From NCBI RefSeq assembly GCF_900176425.1, contig NZ_FWXS01000001.1:124001-188000 (forward strand): 64,000 nucleotides of DNA, read 5' to 3'. Numbering within the stretch: position 1 is the first letter of the stretch; every line of letters begins with the position of its first letter. Below, one piece after another: positions 43,777 to 52,610 of the stretch. This stretch comes from Moheibacter sediminis. GTDB taxonomy: Bacteria; Bacteroidota; Bacteroidia; Flavobacteriales; Weeksellaceae. The notes under the pieces were generated by a model that did no database searches, was not told where the DNA came from, and saw nothing but the letters and a program-made list of their open reading frames with translations. A program made the position numbers and the translations under genes.

Positions 43777-46089
43777 TTACTTTTTAACCACTTTTTTCGT
43801 TGTTGTTTTCCCATCTTTGGTTGAAATTTTTACAAGATAAATTCCTTTTGGCAAAGATGAAATGTTGATTTGATTGGAATTAAATTCAGAAATTTTTCTT
43901 CCTGACAAATCAAATAAATTTACATTTTGGACTTCAGATTTGGATTGGAAATTTAATATTCCCGTTGTAGGGTTTGGATAAATGGTCACGTCAGAAATAT
44001 TAGAATTGATTTCTTCATTTCCCAGCGTTGTTAAATCCAAAGTATATTTCACCAATCCCAAATCCTGAACCAAGAAATATACATCTGCAGAATTTTCTCC
44101 CGTAAACATAATATCCGTTGAAGTTGCACGCATGAAACCTAATTCGTCTGTTCCGATTTCCTCCCAAGTTTCGCCATTATTTTTGGTATAAATCGTTTTT
44201 GCATCAGAAGCAGGGTAGCCAAAAAGACCGCCATCTTCGAAATGAGAAGAAGCAACGATCTTTCCTTCGGTGAAAGAAGAAAATTCAACTTTGTTCATCG
44301 GCGATTCATCGTAAACCTGTGTCCAGGTTTGTCCTGAATCATTTGAAATGAAAATACCAACTGAAGTTGCAGCAGCTAATTCCTGCGAGTTTAACGGATT
44401 TTTTTTCAAATCATACACAAGATGACCTTCTTCAACTGCATAAAGTTCTGTCCAGGTTTGACCATTATCTTGTGTTTTGTAAATTTTATTTCCTTGAGCC
44501 ACATAAAAAATATTGTCATCTGCAGCATCAAACATTACACTTGTGACCGTCCCAAAAGATGGCGGCATGATTTCCTGTGTAATTATATTTTCTAAATCTG
44601 TGATATCTGATTTATAAATGATTTCTCCCATTGAAACCACAATTTTATTTGGGTTTGGTTCAAAGCTGTCAACTGCAATCAACATGATGTAGCTTCCGCC
44701 TAAAATTATGGAAGATGTTTCGCCGTGGTCGCTGCTCATAGAAAGGGCAGCATTTCCCATCATTCCACTCATCACAGAAAAATAAACTCTTCCAGCCACA
44801 TTTCTGTCTGCATGAGTACCGCTGTTTGATACATTTGGAGTAAAATCAATTGGCAATAAATTAAATCCTTCCTCAGTTCCCTCCTGTAAATTCTGGTGCA
44901 TCAAACCATTTCTCAAACCATAATAAACGTGTTGTTCCTCTTTTCCAAAAACCGCCAATCGTCCAGTTGGATTTACAAAAGGGGAATTTAATCTGGATAA
45001 ATTTTCTCCGCCATCTTGTGAAATGAACGGATAATAATTCGCACAGATAATCACTTCATTATTTACAAATGGATTAAAGGAAGCCGTCAAACCATAATAA
45101 TAATCTTCAGGATTAAGCGGATAAACATAATTCGTCCAGGTATTTCCTCTGTCATAAGAAATCACGATTTCATTTTCTTCCAAAATCAAGATTTGATTTA
45201 AATCCAAAGGATTGTAAGTTATGGAATGAATGCTGTTGGTTGACATAGAAGACCAGTCGATATCAACTACATTCCAGGTTTCACCACCATCTTGAGAACG
45301 ATAAAGATTTTGCTCCTGACCTTCTCCCAAATAAAAGGTTCCTAAAAATATATCGTCCACATTTGCCGGATTAAATGTAATCGCTGAATAAACCGTTCCG
45401 GCAATTTTTTCTGTCCAGGTCTGTCCCGCATCGTTCGAAATTAATAAACCTCCTTCCATAACATCCGGTGAACCTCCACGCATGATGAATAATTTATCAG
45501 CGTCAGAAGGAGAAATTGCAACATTATTTACATGGATATTTCCATTGTCCAAGCTTTTATATACCAAATCCCAATTATTACCTCCATCAGTTGTATAATA
45601 AACTTCTGTTTGCAACCCAAAATCAAATATCTTGGTTGTATGCATCAAAACCGTATCATCATTGTTTTTGAAAATACTGTATGACTGAATCAGGTTATCT
45701 GGTTGATTTCCTATTGGTGAAGAAAATTCTTTACTTACCGATTCCGTTTCTATATCCAAAATAACAATCTTGTTCAATTCTGTTCCTTGAGCCGTACAGA
45801 TAAATGACAAAGCTGTGCCGTCGTTGAGAAGGCGCATATCTTTGATGGTGACATACATATTGTCCTGAGGATGCGAATAAATCACTTCCCAGTCTGCGCC
45901 TTTGTTTGTTGATTTTACAATATGATTCGTAACCGTTCTTGCATAAATAACATTCTGGTGGTTCGGGTCAAAGGTCACGTCAAAGACCTGACCGTATTCT
46001 TCCGATGCTTCAAACTGCATCTGTGCATTTGAAAGTGTGGCAGAAAACATTGCCAAAACAATCGTCCAAATAATAAAACTATTTCTCAT
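43777..46089 (-). CDS. T9SS-secreted Asp-box (sortilin/BNR-like) beta-propeller protein
   Basis: 770 residues. Signal peptide 1-22 (LSNAQ). About 23-690 is a propeller with repeated Asp-box motifs of the form S-x-D-x-G-x-T-W: STNKGADWE, TTDGGNNWD, SNDAGQTWT, SQDGGETWN, SYDRGNTWT, TQDNGQTWT, SNDSGQTWT and TKNNGETWE. Such folds occur in sialidases, VPS10/sortilin-type proteins and photosystem assembly factors; the Arg triad of sialidases is not recognisable. The last 75 residues are a sorting domain (TIYPNPTTGILNFQ ... DGKTTTKKVVKK). It is probably a surface adhesin or binding protein. Direct repeats lie upstream and a TPR-HTH regulator gene comes next. Confidence 0.87.
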   Translation of the reverse strand: MRNSFIIWTIVLAMFSATLSNAQMQFEASEEYGQVFDVTFDPNHQNVIYARTVTNHIVKSTNKGADWEVIYSHPQDNMYVTIKDMRLLNDGTALSFICTAQGTELNKIVILDIETESVSKEFSSPIGNQPDNLIQSYSIFKNNDDTVLMHTTKIFDFGLQTEVYYTTDGGNNWDLVYKSLDNGNIHVNNVAISPSDADKLFIMRGGSPDVMEGGLLISNDAGQTWTEKIAGTVYSAITFNPANVDDIFLGTFYLGEGQEQNLYRSQDGGETWNVVDIDWSSMSTNSIHSITYNPLDLNQILILEENEIVISYDRGNTWTNYVYPLNPEDYYYGLTASFNPFVNNEVIICANYYPFISQDGGENLSRLNSPFVNPTGRLAVFGKEEQHVYYGLRNGLMHQNLQEGTEEGFNLLPIDFTPNVSNSGTHADRNVAGRVYFSVMSGMMGNAALSMSSDHGETSSIILGGSYIMLIAVDSFEPNPNKIVVSMGEIIYKSDITDLENIITQEIMPPSFGTVTSVMFDAADDNIFYVAQGNKIYKTQDNGQTWTELYAVEEGHLVYDLKKNPLNSQELAAATSVGIFISNDSGQTWTQVYDESPMNKVEFSSFTEGKIVASSHFEDGGLFGYPASDAKTIYTKNNGETWEEIGTDELGFMRATSTDIMFTGENSADVYFLVQDLGLVKYTLDLTTLGNEEINSNISDVTIYPNPTTGILNFQSKSEVQNVNLFDLSGRKISEFNSNQINISSLPKGIYLVKISTKDGKTTTKKVVKK

Positions 46090-46152
46090 GTGTGAAAATT
46101 TAAATGTGAAGTAAAATTGGTGATTCTATCTGTTTCAACCTTTAAAATACAT

Positions 46153-46192
46153 GCGACATTTTGTGACATACACAAAAGACAAGAAGTGACGA
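46153..46192. repeat. Direct repeats GYGACRW upstream of the Asp-box gene
   Basis: GCGACAT (46153-46159), GTGACAT (46163-46169, ten bases on) and GTGACGA (46186-46192) lie between the TPR-HTH gene stop and the start of the Asp-box gene. The ten-base period of the first two puts them on one helix face, as for tandem activator sites. Confidence 0.35.
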
Positions 46193-46198
46193 ATTAAC

Positions 46199-47851
46199 TT
46201 AAATTGTTGACAGATAAGAATATAAAGTCATTCCTTCCTGAATCTGTAGTTTTTTGGAGATGCGTTCTTTTCTTTTGCGGCAAGATTGCGGTGTGATATT
46301 GAGCAATGAAGAAATTTCCTTGTTACTCAAATTCATGTAAACATAAATAATGAATCGAACTTCCGATGCAATCAAATCCGGATGTTTGGTTTTCAATCGG
46401 TCGATGTAACCTTGGTTACTTTCCTCAAAATGTTTGAAAAAACTTTCCCATTGTGTATCTTGTTTCAAATGATTTTTGAGTTCACGGGTGTATTTGGATA
46501 AATTTTCGTTGCGTGAAACTTCCGGTTGCTGCGAAAGTAATTTGATTACGTCTTCAATCAATTCATTTCTGCTTGATTGATGCACTTCTTTGGCTGTTAG
46601 TTTCCGGTTTTTTAATTCCAGTTCATTTCTCAATCTTTCCTGTTCCAACAATGCCAAAGCTTCTTTTTCACGCAATTGTTTTTCCCGGATTAAATTGTCA
46701 GTTCTTTCTTTATTTAATTCAAGTTCAGCAATTTTTTCCTGTTGTTTATGTTTAACAGCATTGTTTCTAAAAATCCAAATTACCAAAATCATAACCAGCA
46801 AACCTGCAGCGATAATCGTGTAGAAGAATTTCCGCTCGTATTCCAGTCTGCGTTGTGTTTGTTCTAATTCATATTGGTAATTCTGAATTTCGAATTTAAT
46901 TTTACCATTTTCAAAAAGTTTTGTGTTTTTTGCTGAATTCAAAGAATCTTTCATCATGATGACTGAATCTTTGTACAAAAGGGAAGGTTCATACTTCTGC
47001 GATTTTGCCAAAATTTGTGACAAATATTCATACGTATCTACCTTATCCTGAAAAGTATGCGCCAGATTTCTTGCCTGAAATGCATAATTTTCTGCTTTGG
47101 GATAATCATTTTTCTTTTCATGAATTTGTGCCAAGACCAAAAGCGTGAAAATTTTATTTTCAATTTGTTCTTCTCCTTTTAATTCAGGTAAGATGGAAAG
47201 TGCAGTTTTCTCTGCTTCATCATTGAAACCTTTGAGCATACGGTTTTCTGCCAATGCCATTTTAACCATTAATGAATTATTGGAATCATTTTTCACCAAA
47301 GAAATTGCTTCATTTATATAAACCGAAGCTTCATCCGTTTTCTTCAATTTATTCAATACCAAACCTAAATTAGTAGCATACAAACCTTTCTTTTCCTCCA
47401 ATTTATTTTCTTTGGCGATGTTGTAGGCTTTGAGGAAATAATCATATGCTTTTTGGTTATTTCCTTCTTGAAAATAGAGAATCGCGATGTTGTTTAAAAC
47501 CGTCATTACCTGACTGTTATCGGACATTTCGGTTGCGATTTCGTAAGCTTCGAGGTAGTATTTCAGTGCTTCACCGTAATCGAGCATGAGGTAATAATTG
47601 GCGCCGATATTGTTAGTTGCACGGAAAGATTCTTTGTTCCAGCCATTGGCTTCAGCCATTGTTTTGGCTTTAACCAAAAGTTCCAAAGATTGTGCATGTT
47701 CTTTGTTGAACATTTTTTCAATTCCATTTTGAATAATTTTTTCACATTCCTGTTGTGTTTGTGTTAATCCGAAAAATGGAATTAACAATAAGATAATAAG
47801 GAAGCAAATCTTTTTAGTGAATTTGAAATGATATGTAGGGTTTTGGTTCAT
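46199..47851 (-). CDS. TPR-transmembrane-HTH regulator
   Basis: 550 residues. Signal or first helix at about 14-30, then six or more tetratricopeptide repeats (about 35-310, e.g. ATNNIGANYYLMLDYGEALKYY-type and VLNNIAILYFQEGNNQKAYDYF). One transmembrane helix lies at about 343-361, a coiled coil at about 365-430, and a LuxR/sigma4-like helix-turn-helix at the C-terminus (SEVRFIIYVYMNLSNKEISSLLNITPQSCRKRKERI, about 495-535). TPRs lie in the periplasm and the HTH in the cytoplasm, so it may convert an envelope signal to transcription directly. Such proteins are a Bacteroidota speciality. It is divergent from the DUF2480 gene; targets unknown. Confidence 0.88.
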   Translation of the reverse strand: MNQNPTYHFKFTKKICFLIILLLIPFFGLTQTQQECEKIIQNGIEKMFNKEHAQSLELLVKAKTMAEANGWNKESFRATNNIGANYYLMLDYGEALKYYLEAYEIATEMSDNSQVMTVLNNIAILYFQEGNNQKAYDYFLKAYNIAKENKLEEKKGLYATNLGLVLNKLKKTDEASVYINEAISLVKNDSNNSLMVKMALAENRMLKGFNDEAEKTALSILPELKGEEQIENKIFTLLVLAQIHEKKNDYPKAENYAFQARNLAHTFQDKVDTYEYLSQILAKSQKYEPSLLYKDSVIMMKDSLNSAKNTKLFENGKIKFEIQNYQYELEQTQRRLEYERKFFYTIIAAGLLVMILVIWIFRNNAVKHKQQEKIAELELNKERTDNLIREKQLREKEALALLEQERLRNELELKNRKLTAKEVHQSSRNELIEDVIKLLSQQPEVSRNENLSKYTRELKNHLKQDTQWESFFKHFEESNQGYIDRLKTKHPDLIASEVRFIIYVYMNLSNKEISSLLNITPQSCRKRKERISKKLQIQEGMTLYSYLSTI

Positions 47852-47899
47852 TAAATTTAAAACGGTCTTGAATTTTGAGTGAAATTTATTCAGGTTTAA

Positions 47900-47917
47900 T
47901 TTTGTAATTTTACAAAA
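47900..47917. promoter_or_regulatory. 18-bp dyad between the TPR-HTH and DUF2480 genes
   Basis: TTTTGTAA (47900-47907), TT, TTACAAAA (47910-47917): an 8-bp perfect inverted repeat in the 89-bp divergent region. It could be an autoregulatory operator of the TPR-HTH protein; that is inference. Confidence 0.35.
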
Positions 47918-47940
47918 GAAAACAAAGATAGAGATTTGTG

Positions 47941-48444
47941 ATGGAAGAAATTATAAATAAGGTTGCCAAGAGTCCTTTGGTAACGATTGATCTAGAAGAT
48001 TTTTATCCGGAAGGGAAACGAATGGTGTTTGACCTGAAGGATTTTTTATATGAAGAATTAATTTTGCGAGAAAAAGATTTCCGTGAACAATTAAAACACC
48101 ACGATTGGGAACAATATAAAGATGCTTATGTGGCGATGGATTGCTCGACGGATGCGATAATTCCTTCCTGGGCATTTTTGCTGGTGGCGACATATTTACA
48201 GCCGGTTGCGAAGAAAATTGTAAAAGGAAATCTGGTCGATTTGGAAACTTCGCTTTATCAGGATATCATTTCCAATCTGGATTTAACCCCTTACGAAAAC
48301 AAAAAAATAATCGTAAAAGGTTGTAGCAAAAAACCCGTTCCAGATGCGGCTTACATTCAGTTAATAGAAAAAATCCAACCACACATTCAGACTTTGATGT
48401 TTGGGGAAGCTTGCAGCACAGTTCCGCTTTTGAAGAAGAAATAA
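47941..48444 (+). CDS. DUF2480 family protein
   Basis: 167 residues from the ATG at 47941; the GTG one codon upstream is also open. It fits DUF2480, a small cytoplasmic family of Bacteroidota: KSPLVTIDLEDFYPEG, REQLKHHDWEQYKDAYVAMDCSTDAIIPSWAFL and a Cys-containing C-terminal GEACSTVPL. It has conserved Cys residues (MDCSTDA, KGCSKKP, EACSTVP) that could bind iron-sulfur or zinc, but no function is known to me. In some genomes it lies near SUF iron-sulfur genes, from memory, though not here. It ends at a strong bidirectional terminator. Confidence 0.85.
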   Translation: MEEIINKVAKSPLVTIDLEDFYPEGKRMVFDLKDFLYEELILREKDFREQLKHHDWEQYKDAYVAMDCSTDAIIPSWAFLLVATYLQPVAKKIVKGNLVDLETSLYQDIISNLDLTPYENKKIIVKGCSKKPVPDAAYIQLIEKIQPHIQTLMFGEACSTVPLLKKK

Positions 48445-48461
48445 TTGAAATTAAATACAAT

Positions 48462-48500
48462 AAAAAAACGCCCAGATATTATAATCTGAGCGTTTTTTTG
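48462..48500. terminator. Bidirectional terminator between DUF2480 and EEP genes
   Basis: AAAAAAACGC (48462-48471) / GCGTTTTTTT (48490-48499), extended inside by CAGAT/ATCTG after one mismatch (six-base loop). T-runs on either strand serve both convergent genes. Confidence 0.9.
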
Positions 48501-48517
48501 TTTCATTATCTAAATTA

Positions 48518-49726
48518 TTATTTAGCCTCTCTTAGCAAAACAGTGTAAACTGCAAAGTGGTCACTGTAACCGTTTGCGTAGTAGGTATCTCCACCGTACA
48601 TTCTGAAAGGGTATCCTTTGTACTGACCTTCCGGAGTTACCGTATAAGCGGGAGAGAATATATCGGATTTATAAATTTTGTAGGATTTATATTCTTTTTT
48701 GGTTTCAACCATGTTTCCGGTTGTAAGGATTTGGTCAAATAAATTCCAAGAATCTCTGTACGCCAAAGTTCCCATTCCTTTTTTATACATCGGTTCCATA
48801 ATGTTATAAATGTCGCTGTCTTTGACTTTGTCTTTGTCACCTTTTGCGCCCATAATTTTTTTGATGCTTGGACTTACCGGATCGTCATTGAAATCTCCCA
48901 TTGCCATGATTTTCGCATTGGGATTTTTTGCTCTGATGTCATCAAAGATTCCTTTCATTACTTCAGCAGCTTTTGCACGTTTAGGCATACTTGCCTTTTC
49001 TCCACCGCTTCTTGAAGGCCAGTGGTTCACTAAAAACGTAATTTCTTCTCCGTCCAATAATCCAGTTACTTGTAAAATGTCACGTGTATAAGTACGATTG
49101 CCATCATCATTGAAGATTTCAATTACATGAGGTTTTGTCTCTGTAACTCTAAATCTGTCTTTTTGGTAAATCAATGCAACATCAACACCTCTCGCATCGA
49201 AAGAATTGAAATGCGCTATACCATAATTATATGGTTTTAACGTTGGTTGATTTATTAAATCTTCAACAACTTTTCTGTTTTCTATCTCGCACAGACCTAC
49301 AATCACTGGAGCAGACTGTGTTTGATCTTTTCCTAATTGAGAAATTACATGAGCCAAATTCTTAAGTTTTTGATTATAACGAGCCTCTGTCCAAACCTTT
49401 TTTCCGGTAGCAGAATATTCGTCCTGTAAAATCAAAGGGCGGATGATTTTTTTCCCCTGAATATTTTCATAAGTGTATCTCTCTTTGAACGAAACCGTAT
49501 CATATTTTGATACTTGATCGGCCGCAATGGAAACATGGTAATTTGGGTTTGTATATTCTAATGTACCATCAATATATCCTACCGAAGCTTCCGTATCAAA
49601 CAGATTTTCAAGATTATAAAAACCAATAGTAGCTGATTGGTATTTTTGCTGAGCTGTCAGCGGCGTTGAAAACAATGTTACCAAAACTGTTAACTTTGTT
49701 AAAGATTTAATAATTTTATACATCAT
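48518..49726 (-). CDS. Secreted endonuclease/exonuclease/phosphatase (EEP) family protein
   Basis: 402 residues. Signal peptide (residues about 1-25, TPLTAQ). EEP fold (PF03372/PF19580 type) with the metal and catalytic residues: Asn in GFYNLENLFD (about 37), Glu in VGLCEIENR (about 145), VALIY strand, VNHWPSRSGG (His), AMGDFNDDP (Asp-Asn-Asp) and the C-terminal SDHFAVYTVL (Asp-His). The exact substrate (DNA, RNA, phosphodiester or phosphomonoester) cannot be told. Exported from the cytoplasm, it would work in the periplasm or outside. It is divergent from a TonB receptor-DUF5689 pair, with which it probably forms a nutrient system. Confidence 0.9.
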   Translation of the reverse strand: MMYKIIKSLTKLTVLVTLFSTPLTAQQKYQSATIGFYNLENLFDTEASVGYIDGTLEYTNPNYHVSIAADQVSKYDTVSFKERYTYENIQGKKIIRPLILQDEYSATGKKVWTEARYNQKLKNLAHVISQLGKDQTQSAPVIVGLCEIENRKVVEDLINQPTLKPYNYGIAHFNSFDARGVDVALIYQKDRFRVTETKPHVIEIFNDDGNRTYTRDILQVTGLLDGEEITFLVNHWPSRSGGEKASMPKRAKAAEVMKGIFDDIRAKNPNAKIMAMGDFNDDPVSPSIKKIMGAKGDKDKVKDSDIYNIMEPMYKKGMGTLAYRDSWNLFDQILTTGNMVETKKEYKSYKIYKSDIFSPAYTVTPEGQYKGYPFRMYGGDTYYANGYSDHFAVYTVLLREAK

Positions 49727-49735
49727 ATATTTTGT

Positions 49736-49743
49736 TACATTTG
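49736..49743 (+). promoter_or_regulatory. Promoter -7 element TACATTTG of the TonB-DUF5689 operon
   Basis: Exact TAnnTTTG match in the 85-bp gap between the EEP and receptor genes, 69 bases before the receptor ATG. Immediately downstream the sequence CCTCA-N7-TGAGG (49747-49763) is an inverted repeat near the expected transcript start, a possible operator. Confidence 0.5.
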
Positions 49744-49811
49744 TGCCCTCATAAATTTTGAGGACTTATCTGTTTTTGAGTTCGCAAAATTAAAGATAAA
49801 AATACTTTTTA

Positions 49812-52577
49812 ATGAATAAATTATTGTTAAGTATGGCCTTTCTCATTTTGATGGGAATTACACTTATGGGCCAAACGCGAATTTCGGGGATTGTCAAAGA
49901 TGCTACAACCGAAAAAGAGATTTATGACCTGAAGGTCTTACTAGTTGAAACCGGCGAGGAAGTCAAAACTGACAGAATCGGTTATTTTCAATTTGTGGAC
50001 GTTGCTGAAGGAGCCTACACTATCCGTATTTCCGGAGTAGGGTACGAAACTTTGGAAAAAAACCTAACCGTAAGCGATCAGAAAAACGTTGATTTAGGAA
50101 ATGTTGCTGTCAAATTTAACCCAACCAGTGTAAATGTAGGTTTGGTTACTTTGACCGTGGATGATTTGGACGGAGACGAATCTTCTTCCCAATCTGCAGT
50201 AGGTCTGCTCCAATCTTCTCAAGACGTTTTTGCAAGTACAGCGGCGTTTGAATTGGGTGCTTATTGGTTCAAAGTAAGAGGATACGATAACAAATACAAC
50301 GAAGTATTTTTCAATGGTGTCCGAATGAACAAAACAACCAATGACCGTGTAAACTTCGGAAACTGGGGTGGGTTGAATGATGTGACACGCCGTCCGGCTG
50401 AGCAGACTTTAGGTATCGAACCTTCTGATTATGCTTTTGGAGACATCGGAGGTGTAACTTATTTCGACACAAGACCATCTCAAATGAGAAAAGGAACCAG
50501 CTTGGCTTATTCATTTACCAACAGATCTTACAACCAAAGAGTTTTGGCAACCTACAATACAGGTTTGATGGAAAACGGATGGGGATTCATGGGGTCTTTC
50601 TCCCGCCGCTGGGCTGAAGAAGGTCGTGTGGAGGGAACTTTCTATGATTCTTGGGGTTATTTCTTGGGAGTTGAAAAGAAAATTAACGACAAACATACCA
50701 TCAACTTTACTGGTTTCGGAGCGCCGACAAGACGCTCTACCAACAGCCCAAATACACAAGAAGCCTATGATTTAAGAGGAAATGATTATAACTCTTACTG
50801 GGGATGGCAAGATGGTGAAAAAAGAAGTGAAAGAATCCGTGAGTTCCACGAGCCGGTTCTTATGATGACACATCACTGGAACATCAACAAAAACACCAAA
50901 TTGACTACAACCGCTTCTTATATGTTTGGTAAAGATAGCAGAAGTCGTTTGGATTGGTATGATGCGAAAAACCCAACGCCAACTTATTATAAAAATATGC
51001 CAAGTTATTGGGAAACTGAAGAGACTTTGAATCCTGAAGAAATTCAAAATACATATAACGCTTGGGCGAATGATCCAAAAAGATATCAGATTGACTGGGA
51101 TAATATTTATTTACAAAACTATACTCGTAATGAAGTTGGAGAAGGCGCCGCTTACGTTTTGGCAGCTGATGTGATTGAAGATAAAACAATGAGTTTTTAT
51201 ACAAACCTCAAAGGGAAAATAGCAAGCAACATAGATTTTATTGCCGTTGCAAGCTATCAAAACACGCAGTCTGAGTATTACAAAGAAGTTTTAGACCTAT
51301 TGGGTGCAAACCATTATGTTAACCACAATGCTTTTCAGGGAAATTATTATAATGTTGACGAAAGCAGAGATAGAAAAGTCGGGGAAGGTGATAAATACCA
51401 ATACAATTACGAATTAAACCACCAAATTGCTGACATATTCTTTCAAAGTGTAGTTAAATTAGATAAACTAGACATTACATTTGGAGCAAGGGCATCTTAT
51501 ACAAGTATGTATCGTGATGGTAAATACAGAAATGAATTGTATTTGAATAATTCAAAAGGAAAGAGTGAGACGTACGATTTTTACAATTTCGGTGCAAAAA
51601 CACAATTCTTATATAAATTAGACGGAAGAAATTTCATTCAATTAAACGGAGAATATGCAACATTTGCACCAACAGCTGACGAAGTTTTTCCAAATGCGAG
51701 AACCAACGACTTCACAGTTGATAAATTAGAAAACACGAAAGTACTTTCCGGAGACTTAAGCTATATCTTACGTGCGCCAAGAATCAAAGGTAGAGCTACC
51801 GCTTTCTACACCAAATTCATGGACGAGTACGAAAGAAGCTTTGGGTATATTGACGTAACAAGTGGTACGGCAGGAGATGCAAATGTATTTACTTCAGAAG
51901 TATTAGCTGGTGTTGATAAACTTCATATTGGTGCAGAAGTTGCTTTAGAGGCTCAGTTAACAACGACTTTAACTTTATCAGCAGTGGCTTCTATCGGACA
52001 ATTTACTTACGAAAACAGCCCAGACTATTACCAATTTTCTGACAGTGATGCATTATTGGATTTCGGAGGACGTAAAAATTATGGAAAAGCTTACCTGGAA
52101 GACTATAAAATAGCAGTTGGTCCACAGCAAGGATATTCATTAGGATTAGAATACCGTGCTCCACAATATTGGTGGTTAGGTGTTACAGGAAACTATTTGG
52201 CTCAAAACTACATGGATATTGCTATGTACAAAAGAACCCAAGGTTTTATTTCTGACCCTACAAATCCAGGATTTCTATTTCCAAACGTAAATGAAGAAAC
52301 TTTGAGAACGTTGTTGAAACAAAATAAATTTACAGACGAGTTCATGCTAAACGTAAACGCAGGTAAATCTTTCCGTTTCGGACAATACAATATGGGAATC
52401 AGTTTAACTGTAAACAATGTATTGAACAACAAAAATTACGTAACCTCTGGTTTTGAACAAATGAGAGTGGGTAATTATGTAGAAGCTCAGCAGGAACAAT
52501 CGCAAAGACGATTTGCTCCAAGAATGTGGTACGATCAGGGAATCTCTTACTTCTTAAACGTTTATTTCCGCTTTTAA
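49812..52577 (+). CDS. TonB-dependent receptor with carboxypeptidase-regulatory-like domain
   Basis: 921 residues. Signal peptide (about 1-20), then a carboxypeptidase-D regulatory-like domain at about 22-105 (RISGIVKDATTEKEIYDLKVLLVETGEEV). A plug domain follows (AAFELGAYWFKVRGYDNKYNEVFFNGVRMNKTTNDRVNFGNW), then a large barrel ending YFLNVYFRF, with Phe last as in outer-membrane barrels. The structure fits a receptor of the SusC-like size class that imports large ligands, not a siderophore receptor. It is transcribed with the DUF5689 lipoprotein gene 34 bases downstream, as SusC/SusD-like pairs are, and lies opposite a secreted EEP enzyme. Substrate unknown; nucleic-acid-derived compounds are an inference from that neighbour. 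Confidence 0.88.
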   Translation: MNKLLLSMAFLILMGITLMGQTRISGIVKDATTEKEIYDLKVLLVETGEEVKTDRIGYFQFVDVAEGAYTIRISGVGYETLEKNLTVSDQKNVDLGNVAVKFNPTSVNVGLVTLTVDDLDGDESSSQSAVGLLQSSQDVFASTAAFELGAYWFKVRGYDNKYNEVFFNGVRMNKTTNDRVNFGNWGGLNDVTRRPAEQTLGIEPSDYAFGDIGGVTYFDTRPSQMRKGTSLAYSFTNRSYNQRVLATYNTGLMENGWGFMGSFSRRWAEEGRVEGTFYDSWGYFLGVEKKINDKHTINFTGFGAPTRRSTNSPNTQEAYDLRGNDYNSYWGWQDGEKRSERIREFHEPVLMMTHHWNINKNTKLTTTASYMFGKDSRSRLDWYDAKNPTPTYYKNMPSYWETEETLNPEEIQNTYNAWANDPKRYQIDWDNIYLQNYTRNEVGEGAAYVLAADVIEDKTMSFYTNLKGKIASNIDFIAVASYQNTQSEYYKEVLDLLGANHYVNHNAFQGNYYNVDESRDRKVGEGDKYQYNYELNHQIADIFFQSVVKLDKLDITFGARASYTSMYRDGKYRNELYLNNSKGKSETYDFYNFGAKTQFLYKLDGRNFIQLNGEYATFAPTADEVFPNARTNDFTVDKLENTKVLSGDLSYILRAPRIKGRATAFYTKFMDEYERSFGYIDVTSGTAGDANVFTSEVLAGVDKLHIGAEVALEAQLTTTLTLSAVASIGQFTYENSPDYYQFSDSDALLDFGGRKNYGKAYLEDYKIAVGPQQGYSLGLEYRAPQYWWLGVTGNYLAQNYMDIAMYKRTQGFISDPTNPGFLFPNVNEETLRTLLKQNKFTDEFMLNVNAGKSFRFGQYNMGISLTVNNVLNNKNYVTSGFEQMRVGNYVEAQQEQSQRRFAPRMWYDQGISYFLNVYFRF

Positions 52578-52610
52578 ACCTTAATTTTAATTTTATAACA
52601 CGACAATAAA

